Position numbers and translations under genes: made by a program. The notes beneath the pieces are model-generated. The model was given only the letters and a program-made list of their open reading frames with translations. It had not been told where the DNA came from and searched no databases. A stretch of DNA of 64,000 nt. Origin: Streptomyces kurssanovii. GTDB taxonomy: Bacteria; Actinomycetota; Actinomycetes; Streptomycetales; Streptomycetaceae. Below, piece after piece: positions 8,078-18,184 of the stretch (its first letter is position 1; each line of letters starts with the position of its first letter). The stretch is from assembly GCF_014649695.1 (NCBI RefSeq), contig NZ_BMTN01000001.1:806001-870000 (forward strand). Reading direction: 5' to 3'.

Positions 8078-9520
8078 TCAGTCGGCCGTCACCTCCGAGC
8101 GGTCGCCGCCCCACAGCGTGTGGAACGACCCCTCCCGGTCGGTCCGCCGGTAGGTGTGCGCGCCGAAGAAGTCCCGCTGGCCCTGGGTGAGCGCGGCGGG
8201 CAGCCGCTCCGCGCGCAGCGCGTCGTAGTAGGCCAGCGCGGCGGCGAAGCCCGGCGTCGGGACGCCCTGCCGGGCGGCTGTCGCGACGACGTCCCGCCAG
8301 TCGTCCTGGGCCGCGCCGATCTCCTCGGCGAACTGCTTGTCGGCGAGCAGGCTCGGCAGGTCCCGCTGCTCGTCGTACGCCCCGCGGATACGGTCCAGGA
8401 ACGCGGCCCTGATGATGCAGCCGGCACGCCAGATGGCGGCGACCGAGCCGGCGTCGACGTCCCAGCCGTACGCCTCGCTCCCGGCCTGCACCTGGTGGAA
8501 GCCCTGCGTGTACGACACGATCTTGGACGCGTACAGCGCCTGCTCGACCCGGTCGGCGAATCGGCCCGCCTCCTCTGCGTCGAGGGGCCGCGGCTGAGGG
8601 CCGGGAAGCGAGCGCGACACCTCCCGCAGCTCCGCGTGACCCGACAGCGAACGCGCGAAGACTGCCTCGGCGATACCGGAGACGGGCACGCCCAGGTCCA
8701 GCGCGATCTGCACCGTCCAGCGGCCGGTGCCCTTCTGCTCAGCCTGGTCCATGACGACGTCGACGAACGGCCTGTCCGTGGCCGCGTCCGTGTGCGCCAG
8801 CACCTCCGCGGTGATCTCGATCAGATACGAGTCCAGCCGCCCGGTGTTCCAGGTGCGGAAGGTCTGCGCGATCTGCTCGGGCGAGTAGCCCGCGACCGTA
8901 CGCAGCAGGTGGTACGCCTCCGCGATGAGCTGCATGTCGGCGTACTCGATGCCGTTGTGCACCATCTTCACGAAATGGCCGGCGCCGTCCGGCCCGACGT
9001 GCGTGACGCACGGGGCGCCGTCGGGGGCCTTCGCCGCGATCCTCTCCAGCAGCGGGCCGAGGGAGGCGTACGACTCCGCCGAGCCGCCCGGCATGATGCT
9101 CGGACCGTGCAAGGCGCCCTCCTCGCCGCCCGAGATGCCGACGCCCACGAAGTGGATGCCGCGTTCCCGCAACTCCTTCTCGCGGCGCCTGGTGTCGGCG
9201 AAGTGGGCGTTGCCGCCGTCGATGATGACGTCGCCCTCCTCCAGCAGTGGTGCGAACTCCTCGATCACCGCGTCCGTGGCGTCACCGGCCTTGACCATGA
9301 TGACCAGACGGCGCGGCCGCTCCAGCGCGGCGACGAACTCCTCCGGCGACTCGGCGGCGACGAACGTCCCCTCGTCCCCGAACTCCTCCACCAGGGCCCG
9401 CGTCCTGGCAGCCGTACGGTTGTGCACGGCCACCGTGAAGCCGTTGCGGGCGAAGTTCCGGGCCAGATTCCGGCCCATCACCGCGAGACCCGTGACGCCG
9501 ATCTGAGCTGTTCCACTCAT
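8078..9520 (-). CDS. gnd: 6-phosphogluconate dehydrogenase, NADP-dependent decarboxylating
   Basis: Oxidative pentose phosphate enzyme converting 6-phosphogluconate to ribulose-5-P, CO2 and NADPH. The 480-residue length is typical of the long form. The Rossmann start is IGVTGLAVMGRNLARN; DGGNAHFADTRRR, the FVGVGISGGEEGA signature (residues ~125-140) and the active-site region HFVKMVHNGIEYADMQL (~185) are intact. Later KGTGRWT and the C-terminal QRDFFGAHTYRR follow the family. ATG at 9520 is preceded by AGGAG about ten bases upstream. The convergent neighbour upstream is a decayed sugar kinase, which may once have fed the same pathway. Confidence 0.96.
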   Translation of the reverse strand: MSGTAQIGVTGLAVMGRNLARNFARNGFTVAVHNRTAARTRALVEEFGDEGTFVAAESPEEFVAALERPRRLVIMVKAGDATDAVIEEFAPLLEEGDVIIDGGNAHFADTRRREKELRERGIHFVGVGISGGEEGALHGPSIMPGGSAESYASLGPLLERIAAKAPDGAPCVTHVGPDGAGHFVKMVHNGIEYADMQLIAEAYHLLRTVAGYSPEQIAQTFRTWNTGRLDSYLIEITAEVLAHTDAATDRPFVDVVMDQAEQKGTGRWTVQIALDLGVPVSGIAEAVFARSLSGHAELREVSRSLPGPQPRPLDAEEAGRFADRVEQALYASKIVSYTQGFHQVQAGSEAYGWDVDAGSVAAIWRAGCIIRAAFLDRIRGAYDEQRDLPSLLADKQFAEEIGAAQDDWRDVVATAARQGVPTPGFAAALAYYDALRAERLPAALTQGQRDFFGAHTYRRTDREGSFHTLWGGDRSEVTAD

Positions 9521-9732
9521 GCGTGTGCTCCTGGAAGTCCGTAGGAATATGCCGCCCCTACGCATACGCAGGGACACAGCAGGCCATTCATCGATCCTCG
9601 AGCCGTGCGGAGGCTTCCGCACGCGGTCATTGTCGGCCCGCCGGCGCCGTTCGGGCACCGCGGCGCCCCAAGCGGGCGGCGGCCCCGCTCCACTCCGGAC
9701 ACCACACCCGCCTGACCAGGCATGACGAGTTT

Positions 9733-9978
9733 CGGCGAACCCAGCTCGTGGTCATGACCCGCGGCGGGGCGGGCAGTACCGCCTACACGGCGGACGGTGC
9801 CGTCCCCGCCGTACCCGTCGACGTCGTCAACACCATCGGCGCGGGGAACGCGTTCATGGCAGGCATGCTCGCGTGGCTCGCGGCCGGGGCATGGCGGCTC
9901 GACCTGCCCGCAGACCGGGCCGAGGCGATGCTCGGCCACGCCTTCGAAATCGCGGCGTCGGTCTGCGCGCAGGCAGCG
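9733..9978 (+). pseudogene. PfkB-family sugar kinase remnant (C-terminal fragment)
   Basis: Only about 80 residues remain: QLVVMTRGGAGSTAYTADG, VPVDVVNTIGAGNAFMAGML and a helical end. This is the C-terminal signature region of ribokinase/fructokinase-type kinases, whose active-site motif is normally D-T-x-G-A-G-D. Here both acidic residues read Asn (NTIGAGNAF), removing the catalytic base. No start, N-terminal domain or ribosome site is present, and the frame runs on into unrelated sequence. I conclude it is a truncated dead gene. Confidence 0.75.
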
Positions 9979-10199
9979 GCACGGAGCCGACGGTGCCGGT
10001 GCCGCGCTCAGCGTGCCTGCGACCGCGCCGGGGCCGGGGCCGACGCCGCCACCGGCCGGTGCAGGCATCGGCGGGCGCCCGCTGCCGCCCCGTCGGCGCA
10101 CCTCCACCGAGCGGTGTCGCAGCCGGCCGGCAGGGGTGCGCCCCTGTCCGTGGAGCACCGACCACGCCGGGGTATGTTGCGTCCAGGGGAAGGAGCACC

Positions 10200-11459
10200 A
10201 TGGCGGACGGCAAGAGACGGACAGTGCGCGACCTGCGGCGCGGCAACCGCGCCCTCGTGCTGCAGCGGCTGTACTTCGACGGCCCGCTGAGCCGCCAGGA
10301 ACTCGGACCGGCCACCGGACTCAGCTCGGGCTCCATCAGCAACGTCGTCTCCGAACTCGTCACCGAGGGCCTCCTCGAAGAAGCCGGCATCGTCGACTCC
10401 GACGGCGGCAGGCCGCGGACCCTGCTGCGCGTCGCCCCCGGCAGCGGCCTGCTGATCGGCATCGACATCGGTGAGACCCGCGTACGGGCCGAACTCTTCG
10501 ACCTCTCCTTCACCGAGCTGGCGCGCACCGAGCGGCCGCTCGCCCAGCACGGCTACGACGTCGACCGCATCGTCTCCCACGTACGCGCCGCCGTCGCCGA
10601 CGTCCTGCGAGACGGCGACGCCGATCCCGGCCTGCTGCTCGGCGTCGGCATCGGCGTGCCCGGCATCGTCGAACATTCCGCCGACGGCGCCGTCGTCCAC
10701 GGCCAGACCATCGGCTGGAACGAGGTCCCCTTCGAGCAGTTGCTGCGCAAAGCCGTCGACATCCCGTCCGAGGCACCGCTGTTCATCGACAACGGCGCGA
10801 AGACGCTCGGCCAGGCGGAGATGTGGTTCGGCGGCGGCCGGGGAGCGGCCTCCGCCGCGGTCGCCCTCATCGGCTCCGGAGTCGGCGCGTGCGTCGTGCA
10901 CGCCGCGACACCCGATGAGAGCGCCCGTACCGACGCCCTCGAATGGGGCCACACCGTGGTCCACATCCGGGGGCGGCGCTGCCGGTGCGGATCCCTCGGC
11001 TGCCTCGAGGCGTACGCCGGCGCGGAAGCACTCCGCGAACGCCGGCGGGAAGCGGGCGTGGCGACGGCGGACACGGACGACATGGCCGACACCGACGACG
11101 AGACGGCGCTGGCCGCGCTGCTCGCCGCGGCGTATCCCCTCGACGGGCCGGCCGACTCCGCGGCCCTGGCGCTCCTCGACGAGACGGCCGAGTACCTGGG
11201 CGCCGCGGTCGCCGACCTCATCAACCTCTTCCGGCCCGAACGCATCCTGCTCGGCGGCTGGGCCGGACTCCAGCTCGGCCCGCACCTCCTGCCCCAAGTG
11301 CGGCGCTACGCGGCCGAGTACGCCCTTGAACACGCCGCCGCCCGCACGACGATCGAACTGGGCCGACTGGGCGCGGACGCGGTCACGGTGGGCGCGGCGA
11401 CGCTGCCGCTCTCCGACTTCCTCACCCGCGGTGGGACGCGCCCCGCCCGGGTCACGTAG
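10200..11459 (+). CDS. ROK-family transcriptional regulator
   Basis: A 419-residue protein with an N-terminal winged helix (RGNRALVLQRLYFDGPLSR, then TGLSSGSISNVVSELV, residues ~12-65) fused to a ROK sugar-kinase-like domain (~80-400). The domain keeps the ATP-loop strand LIGIDIGETRVRAELFD, the EWGH motif and the zinc site CRCGSLGCLE. In the loop normally reading N-D-A-N the sequence is DNGAKT, so the catalytic Asp is lost and it should be a sugar-sensing repressor, not a kinase. The start is set by GGAAGGAG before ATG 10200. The target is probably a sugar operon; the decayed kinase just upstream is a candidate former target. Confidence 0.9.
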   Translation: MADGKRRTVRDLRRGNRALVLQRLYFDGPLSRQELGPATGLSSGSISNVVSELVTEGLLEEAGIVDSDGGRPRTLLRVAPGSGLLIGIDIGETRVRAELFDLSFTELARTERPLAQHGYDVDRIVSHVRAAVADVLRDGDADPGLLLGVGIGVPGIVEHSADGAVVHGQTIGWNEVPFEQLLRKAVDIPSEAPLFIDNGAKTLGQAEMWFGGGRGAASAAVALIGSGVGACVVHAATPDESARTDALEWGHTVVHIRGRRCRCGSLGCLEAYAGAEALRERRREAGVATADTDDMADTDDETALAALLAAAYPLDGPADSAALALLDETAEYLGAAVADLINLFRPERILLGGWAGLQLGPHLLPQVRRYAAEYALEHAAARTTIELGRLGADAVTVGAATLPLSDFLTRGGTRPARVT

Positions 11460-11496
11460 CCCCGTCGCCCTGGCCGACGTTGCGCCCTCGCGGGTG

Positions 11497-11800
11497 TGGC
11501 CGGGGTACGGGGGCGTCAGCCCCGACAGAGCCCTTCCCTCCCCTCCCCGCAGGGGGCTTGGGGCGCCAGCCCCCACGGGGTCCGGGGCGGGGCCCCGGTT
11601 TCGGGAAAGGGGCGGGGTGGGGAAGCGCCCGCGCAGCGGCCCGCCGGCCCGCAGCGTACGGGCTGTGCGGGGGTGGATGGGGGCGTCAGCCCCCACAGAA
11701 CCCTTCCCTCCCTCCCCCGGAGGGGGCTTGGGGGCGTCAGCACCCCACGGGGCCCAGGGCGGAGCCCCGGTTTCGGGAAGGGGTGGGTGGGGGAACGCCT
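11497..11800. repeat. Two direct copies of a GC-rich intergenic repeat
   Basis: Between the ROK gene and the wall hydrolase, a unit of roughly 130 bases occurs twice. Each copy runs GGGGGCGTCAGCCCC, then CAGA(G/A)CCCTTCCCTCC, then GGGGGCTTGGGG, then GCCCCGGTTTCGGGAA and GGGTGGGG. The first spans about 11507-11620, the second about 11687-11795. The units contain short inverted arms (GGGGGC/GCCCCC) and could fold as terminators. Similar low-coding elements are, to my knowledge, scattered through Streptomyces intergenic regions. No gene is encoded; open frames across it are artefacts. Confidence 0.7.
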
Positions 11801-11868
11801 CCCGGCCACCGTCCGGTATCGGCCAGCTCTCCGCTGAGACCTTGTCACTGTCCGTACCGGCAGCCTAA

Positions 11869-13959
<2,091 letters not shown>

Positions 13960-14727
13960 GGTCACCACCCTGTCCCGTGTCCGGCTTCACGTCGTCGTTC
14001 TTGAGCAGGCACTTGTGCGTACTACCGACGTAGTACGGGTGTAGTGCCGAGGTCCCCCTTCCGGCGGGGGCGCGCTGTCCCGGGACGACTGCCGGACCGG
14101 TCGGCGCGCACGCGGTTCACCCTCCAGTATCCGTTCGGAGGCTGCCCCCCGCATGCTTCTGCAACGTTGGAGAAGCATGCGGTGTTGGAGAAGGCTTCGG
14201 TCCCGGCGCTCGTCGCGCCCCCGGTCGCCATGCGGACCGCCGACCGGCGGAAAGCCCCCGACAGGGCATGCCGGACCCCCATCCGGCATGCCCTGTCCCC
14301 CCTGGAAGTGGCCGGAGCGCACACGGCGACCGCCACGTCGGACCTGACGGATCACATAGTGGGGGCTCGTCCCGCCGGCCTGTGTGGGAAATGTGAAACC
14401 TGTCGCAAAACGGATGTGCCGCGCGAGGGGGCGACGCGCCGCCCCGACCGTGCGACGCGCGTCGCCGGGGCGGTGGCGGCCGTGGGCGCTCGGGGCGAGG
14501 CGGCCCATGGGGCATCAGAGGTCCAGACCGGTCCACGCGCTCGACGATCACCTGTCGACCCGACGAGATCCGGCCATTCGGCCCGCCTCCTTGCCGGTCG
14601 ACCGAGGTTCCCGTCCCGCGGCGGCGGAGGCCGACGTGACGGCCGTCATTTGGCCGACCACTCCACTCTCAGTACAGTCGTGCTTTTGAAACGTGGCATT
14701 CGAGTGACCGAGGAACGGCAACCAGCG
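13960..14727. other. Long divergent intergenic region with several hairpins
   Basis: Nearly 770 bases with no credible protein gene; the long frames crossing it are Arg/Pro/Ser-rich. It contains an inverted repeat GTACTAC-CGAC-GTAGTAC at 14019-14036, a GCATGCTTCT/AGAAGCATGC stem around 14151-14180, and a perfect 16-bp stem at 14260-14297. A promoter for the SDR gene is expected in the last 100 bases. The spacing of hairpins far from any stop codon allows an unannotated small RNA, but I cannot define its ends. Confidence 0.45.
14260..14297. terminator. Perfect 16-bp hairpin, isolated in intergenic region
   Basis: Arms GACAGGGCATGCCGGA and TCCGGCATGCCCTGTC pair without mismatch around a 6-base loop CCCCCA. 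There is no T-run, as is usual in Streptomyces terminators. It is over 290 bases from the permease start and 430 before the SDR start, so it would terminate a transcript arising inside the intergenic region or serve as an mRNA leader structure. Confidence 0.55.
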
Positions 14728-16194
14728 ATGACGGTGACAGAGGACAGCCCGGTGGCGTACGGGCCGGGCATCGACCCGGAGCGGCTGGCCGTCTGCCTGA
14801 GCGTGCTCGAAGAGCTCGACGAGCTCGAGGTCGACCATCCGGACGCGATCGCGGTGCGCCGCGCCACCGCCGGGATCTACCGGACGGTGAAGCAGCGCCG
14901 CCGTCAGGAGCGACGGTCCGCCAAGACGGCGCACGACAAGGCCGTCACGGAGGCGACCGCGACCGGTTCCGCCGCCCGGATCGACGACGAGACGCAGGGT
15001 CTGCTGCCGTCGTCGTCCGTCATGGGCGAGATCGCCGGGGTACTTCGCCGCCCGCGTTCCTGCTACATCTGCAAGGCGCGCTACGTCGAGGTCGACGCGT
15101 TCTACCACCAGCTGTGCCAGTCGTGCGCGGCCGAGAACCGTGCCCGCCGCGACGCGCGGACGGACCTTTCCGGCAAGCGGGCCCTGCTCACCGGCGGCCG
15201 CGCCAAGATCGGCATGTACATCGCCCTGCGGCTGCTGCGGGACGGTGCGCACACGACCATCACCACCCGCTTCCCCAACGACGCGATCCGCCGCTTCAAG
15301 GCGATGCCGGACAGTGACGAGTGGATCCACCGTCTCAAGATCGTCGGTATCGACCTGCGCGACCCGGCGCAGGTCGTGGCCCTCGCCGACTCCGTCGCCG
15401 CGGAGGGCCCGCTGGACATCCTGATCAACAACGCCGCCCAGACCGTCCGCCGCTCCCCGCAGGCGTACCGGGAGCTGCTCACCGCCGAGAGCGCGCCGCT
15501 CCCCGCGGGCGAGCTGCCGCCGGCCCAGGTCATCGGCACCTTCGGCAGTGGCGCCGTCGAGTCGGTGGCCGCGCTGCCGTCGTCCGCCGGGGACGGGCTG
15601 ACGGCCCAGGACGTCACGGACCTCGCGCTGGTCAGCGGCTCCGCCTCGCTCGAGCGCATCGCGGCCGGGACGGCCATCGACGCGGGCGGCCTCGTGCCCG
15701 ACCTGCACGACACGAACAGCTGGATCCAGACGGTCTCCGAGGTCGACCCCGTCGAGCTGCTCGAGGTGCAGCTCTGCAACTCGACGGCGCCGTTCATCCT
15801 GATCAGCCGGCTCCGTCCGGCCATGGCCGCGGCGTCCGGCAAGCGGAAGTACGTCGTCAACGTCTCCGCCATGGAAGGCGTCTTCAGCCGCGGCTACAAG
15901 GGGGCCGGCCACCCGCACACGAACATGGCCAAGGCCGCGCTGAACATGCTGACCCGTACCAGCGCCCAGGAGATGTTCGAGGCCGACGGCATCCTGATGA
16001 CGGCCGTCGACACCGGCTGGATCACCGACGAGCGGCCGCACCCCGACAAGATGCGCCTGGCGGACGCCGGCTTCCACGCGCCGCTGGACCTCATCGACGG
16101 CGCTGCCCGCGTCTACGACCCGATCGTCCGTGGCGAGGGCGGCGAGGACCTCTACGGCTGCTTCCTCAAGGACTACGCCCCGGCGAACTGGTAG
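14728..16194 (+). CDS. SDR-family protein with N-terminal zinc-ribbon module
   Basis: A 488-residue protein. Residues ~1-100 are acidic/helical, and ~110-135 form a probable zinc site CYIC...CQSC (two CxxC pairs). A short-chain dehydrogenase domain then starts at ~148 with LSGKRALLTGGRAKIGMYIA, a T-G-G-R-x-x-I-G dinucleotide loop, and has DILINNAAQT near 230. The catalytic Ser is present in NVSAMEG, but the Y-x-x-x-K position reads HTNMAKAAL, i.e. Thr replaces Tyr. A long insertion (~245-330) separates the NNA motif from the catalytic region. Activity is therefore uncertain; it could be a binding protein or an atypical oxidoreductase. ATG 14728 follows AGGAAC at 12 bases; GTG 14704 is an alternative. 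Followed by a strong terminator. Confidence 0.85.
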   Translation: MTVTEDSPVAYGPGIDPERLAVCLSVLEELDELEVDHPDAIAVRRATAGIYRTVKQRRRQERRSAKTAHDKAVTEATATGSAARIDDETQGLLPSSSVMGEIAGVLRRPRSCYICKARYVEVDAFYHQLCQSCAAENRARRDARTDLSGKRALLTGGRAKIGMYIALRLLRDGAHTTITTRFPNDAIRRFKAMPDSDEWIHRLKIVGIDLRDPAQVVALADSVAAEGPLDILINNAAQTVRRSPQAYRELLTAESAPLPAGELPPAQVIGTFGSGAVESVAALPSSAGDGLTAQDVTDLALVSGSASLERIAAGTAIDAGGLVPDLHDTNSWIQTVSEVDPVELLEVQLCNSTAPFILISRLRPAMAAASGKRKYVVNVSAMEGVFSRGYKGAGHPHTNMAKAALNMLTRTSAQEMFEADGILMTAVDTGWITDERPHPDKMRLADAGFHAPLDLIDGAARVYDPIVRGEGGEDLYGCFLKDYAPANW

Positions 16195-16247
16195 GCGCCC
16201 ACGCGCACATCGCCCCACCGTTCCAGGCGCGGATCGCACCGCACTCG

Positions 16248-16283
16248 AGGCCGGTGCACCCGATACGGGTGCACCGGCCTTTT
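16248..16283 (+). terminator. Rho-independent terminator after SDR gene
   Basis: A 14-bp stem AGGCCGGTGCACCC / GGGTGCACCGGCCT closes a five-base loop GATAC and runs directly into TTTTGTTG. Stem, loop and T-run are all in order for plus-strand termination, 54 bases after the SDR stop codon. It separates the SDR gene from the peptide gene that follows, which must therefore have its own promoter. Confidence 0.9.
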
Positions 16284-16415
16284 GTTGCGGTTCGGACACG
16301 GTATTGGCCTGAATCAAGCGGAATTAGAGGCCCCATCGAGCGCGGTGGTGCTCATTTGGTTAACCTGGGGTCAATGGACAGCCACCAAGGGATCCACGAA
16401 ACCCCTTCGGCCGTC

Positions 16416-16490
16416 CTGGGACAGGTCTGCAACCAGGCTGCGGTCCCGCCCGAGTGACGGCGCCACCGCGACCGAACTGCCCTGTCCCAG
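16416..16490 (+). promoter_or_regulatory. Candidate structured 5' leader of small peptide gene
   Basis: CTGGGACAGG (16416-16425) pairs perfectly with CCTGTCCCAG (16481-16490), enclosing 55 bases. Inside, CGGTC near 16441 can pair with GACCG near 16470. The closing stem ends 12 bases before the GAGGAG ribosome site of the 56-aa peptide gene. Nested stems this close to a start could be a cis-acting RNA switch or attenuator. I know no family that matches; function is inference from position and pairing only. Confidence 0.4.
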
Positions 16491-16514
16491 TTACGCGACA
16501 CAGAGGAGTGCGCG

Positions 16515-16685
16515 GTGACACAAGATGTGAAGCAAGACCAACGACCGCCGGAACGCGGCGTCGAACGGGCCGCCAAGGCCGAGGAGATCCGCAATCTGGA
16601 GGTCTGGGCGCGCTCGGCCCCGATCCGGCTCGCCGGATACGAGGACGACCTCGCCGAACCGCACATCCTGCCGGGTATCGACTGA
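16515..16685 (+). CDS. Small charged peptide gene (56 aa), function unknown
   Basis: A GTG start six bases after GAGGAG (16503-16508) opens a 57-codon frame with typical Streptomyces third-position bias. The product is hydrophilic: VTQDVKQDQRPPERG, a helical KAEEIRNLEVWARSAPIRL, then YEDDLAEPHILPGID at the C-terminus. It has no signal peptide, Cys or membrane segment. Separated from the SDR gene by a terminator, it has its own ~230-base leader region. Possible roles are a RiPP-like precursor (no maturation enzyme is adjacent), a protein-binding regulator, or a conserved orphan. I do not recognise the family. Confidence 0.65.
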   Translation: MTQDVKQDQRPPERGVERAAKAEEIRNLEVWARSAPIRLAGYEDDLAEPHILPGID

Positions 16686-16766
16686 CCTGACCCGCGCATC
16701 GATCCGTGTGCCCCCCGCCCGCCCGGGCCGGGGGCACACGGATGACGCCCCGCCGCTGTCGTCCCT

Positions 16767-18173
16767 TCATGAATGCCGTGTGGGTGCCAGGAATTCGCGG
16801 ACGTAGGTGCGGTGCCACCACGCACCGGTCTCACGGCGTTCCCGCCCGGTGGTGAACCGGTAGCGGTAGAGCCGCGCCCGGACATGGGCGGGCGGCCGGT
16901 CGGGGAAGGGGTTGCGGTGCAGCAGCCGCAGCGTGTCCCGGTCGCCTTCGAGCAGGCGTTCCACGAAGGGCAGGAACCACGACCGCGCGTACACGGGGGA
17001 GAGCGCGGCGAACCACATCAGCCAGTCCAGCCGCAGGTGGTAGGGCGCGAACTGGCGTGGCAGCCGGTGCACGTCGCCCGGCTTGCCCTTGAACTCGTAC
17101 TCCCGCCAGACGGTGCCTTCCTTGAGGGTCCCCTCATCGGTGCCCTCGACGACCAGTTCCAGCCGGACCCGGCCCACCGTGCCGAACGCGCCGTAGGTGT
17201 TGACCAGGTGCAGTGAGTCGTACGAGCGGTTCATCGCCTGCCGTTTCGAGAGCAGGTTGCGCGCCGGACGGTAGCTGAGGACCAGCAGTAGCGCGGTCAC
17301 GGCGATCACCGTGATCTCGAACCAGAGCGGTGCTCCGGGAAGTGAGCGGTCTCCCGCGACGAGCGAGCCGTCCAGCGCGGACAGGGCGAGGACGATCGTC
17401 AGCCAGTTGAGCCAGGCGAAGTTGCCCGACAGGACCAGCCACAGCTGGGTCACCACGATCAGCCCGGCGGCCACGCTCGCCACCGGCTGCGGGGCGAAGA
17501 GCAGGACGGGGACGCCGAGTTGGACCATGTGGTTGGCCGCCGCCTCCACCCTGTGGGCGGCTCGCGGGAGACGGTGGAAGTACCAGCTGAGCGGGCCGGG
17601 CATGGGCTGGGTCTCGTGATGGAAGTACAGACAGGTCAGATTTCGCCAGCACAGGTCACCACGGATCTTGATGAGCCCCGCCCCGAACTCCACCCGGAAC
17701 AGCAGCCAGCGCAACAGCCACAGCACCAGCACCGGCGGCTGGATGTGCTCGTTGCCGAGGAAGACCGCGAGGAAGCCGGCCTCCAGCAGCAGGGTTTCCC
17801 AGCCGAATCCGTACCAGGTCTGGCCCACGTTGACGATGGAGAGGTACAGCACCCACAGCACCGCCCACCAGGCCATCGCGACCACCAGCGGCAACCGGTC
17901 GGCTGCTCCGGCGACCAGGGCCGCGGAGAGCAGAGCGCCCGTCCAGGCGACGAGTGCGAAGAAACGGTCGGAGTAGTGCAGCCTGAACAGGCTCGGCGAC
18001 TCCTTGGCGGGCACCCGGCGCAGGAAGTCCGGCACCGGCAGCATGCCCCGCTGGCCGATCAGCGCCCGGAACTGCAGCGCGGCGGTGAGGAAGGCGACGA
18101 GATACACGGCGGCGAGAGCCCGCTGGAAGACCAGCCTGCTCAGCCAGTAAGCGTCGTCGCCGAACCATTCCAT
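16767..18173 (-). CDS. Lipase maturation factor family membrane protein
   Basis: A 468-residue polytopic membrane protein of the LMF family, whose vertebrate members assist lipase folding in the ER; the bacterial role is unknown. The start MEWFGDDAYWLSRLVFQR is the family's N-terminus. Hydrophobic segments alternate to residue ~310, with LLRWLLFRVEFGAGLIKIRGD and CLYFHHETQPMPGP near 150-185 as family hallmarks. The C-terminal soluble part has EYEFKGKPGD and PYHLRLDWLMWFAAL. The ATG follows GGAGG so closely that both overlap (GGAGGTGATG), and the upstream gene stops 11 bases before. It is the last gene of a three-gene operon. Confidence 0.88.
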   Translation of the reverse strand: MEWFGDDAYWLSRLVFQRALAAVYLVAFLTAALQFRALIGQRGMLPVPDFLRRVPAKESPSLFRLHYSDRFFALVAWTGALLSAALVAGAADRLPLVVAMAWWAVLWVLYLSIVNVGQTWYGFGWETLLLEAGFLAVFLGNEHIQPPVLVLWLLRWLLFRVEFGAGLIKIRGDLCWRNLTCLYFHHETQPMPGPLSWYFHRLPRAAHRVEAAANHMVQLGVPVLLFAPQPVASVAAGLIVVTQLWLVLSGNFAWLNWLTIVLALSALDGSLVAGDRSLPGAPLWFEITVIAVTALLLVLSYRPARNLLSKRQAMNRSYDSLHLVNTYGAFGTVGRVRLELVVEGTDEGTLKEGTVWREYEFKGKPGDVHRLPRQFAPYHLRLDWLMWFAALSPVYARSWFLPFVERLLEGDRDTLRLLHRNPFPDRPPAHVRARLYRYRFTTGRERRETGAWWHRTYVREFLAPTRHS

Positions 18174-18184
18174 CACCTCCAGTA

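Noticed and set aside
14044-14727. In-frame 5' extension of the SDR gene by over 200 codons
   Set aside because: The extension is Arg/Pro/Thr-rich, spans several hairpins and lacks a ribosome site; protein-like sequence starts only near 14728.
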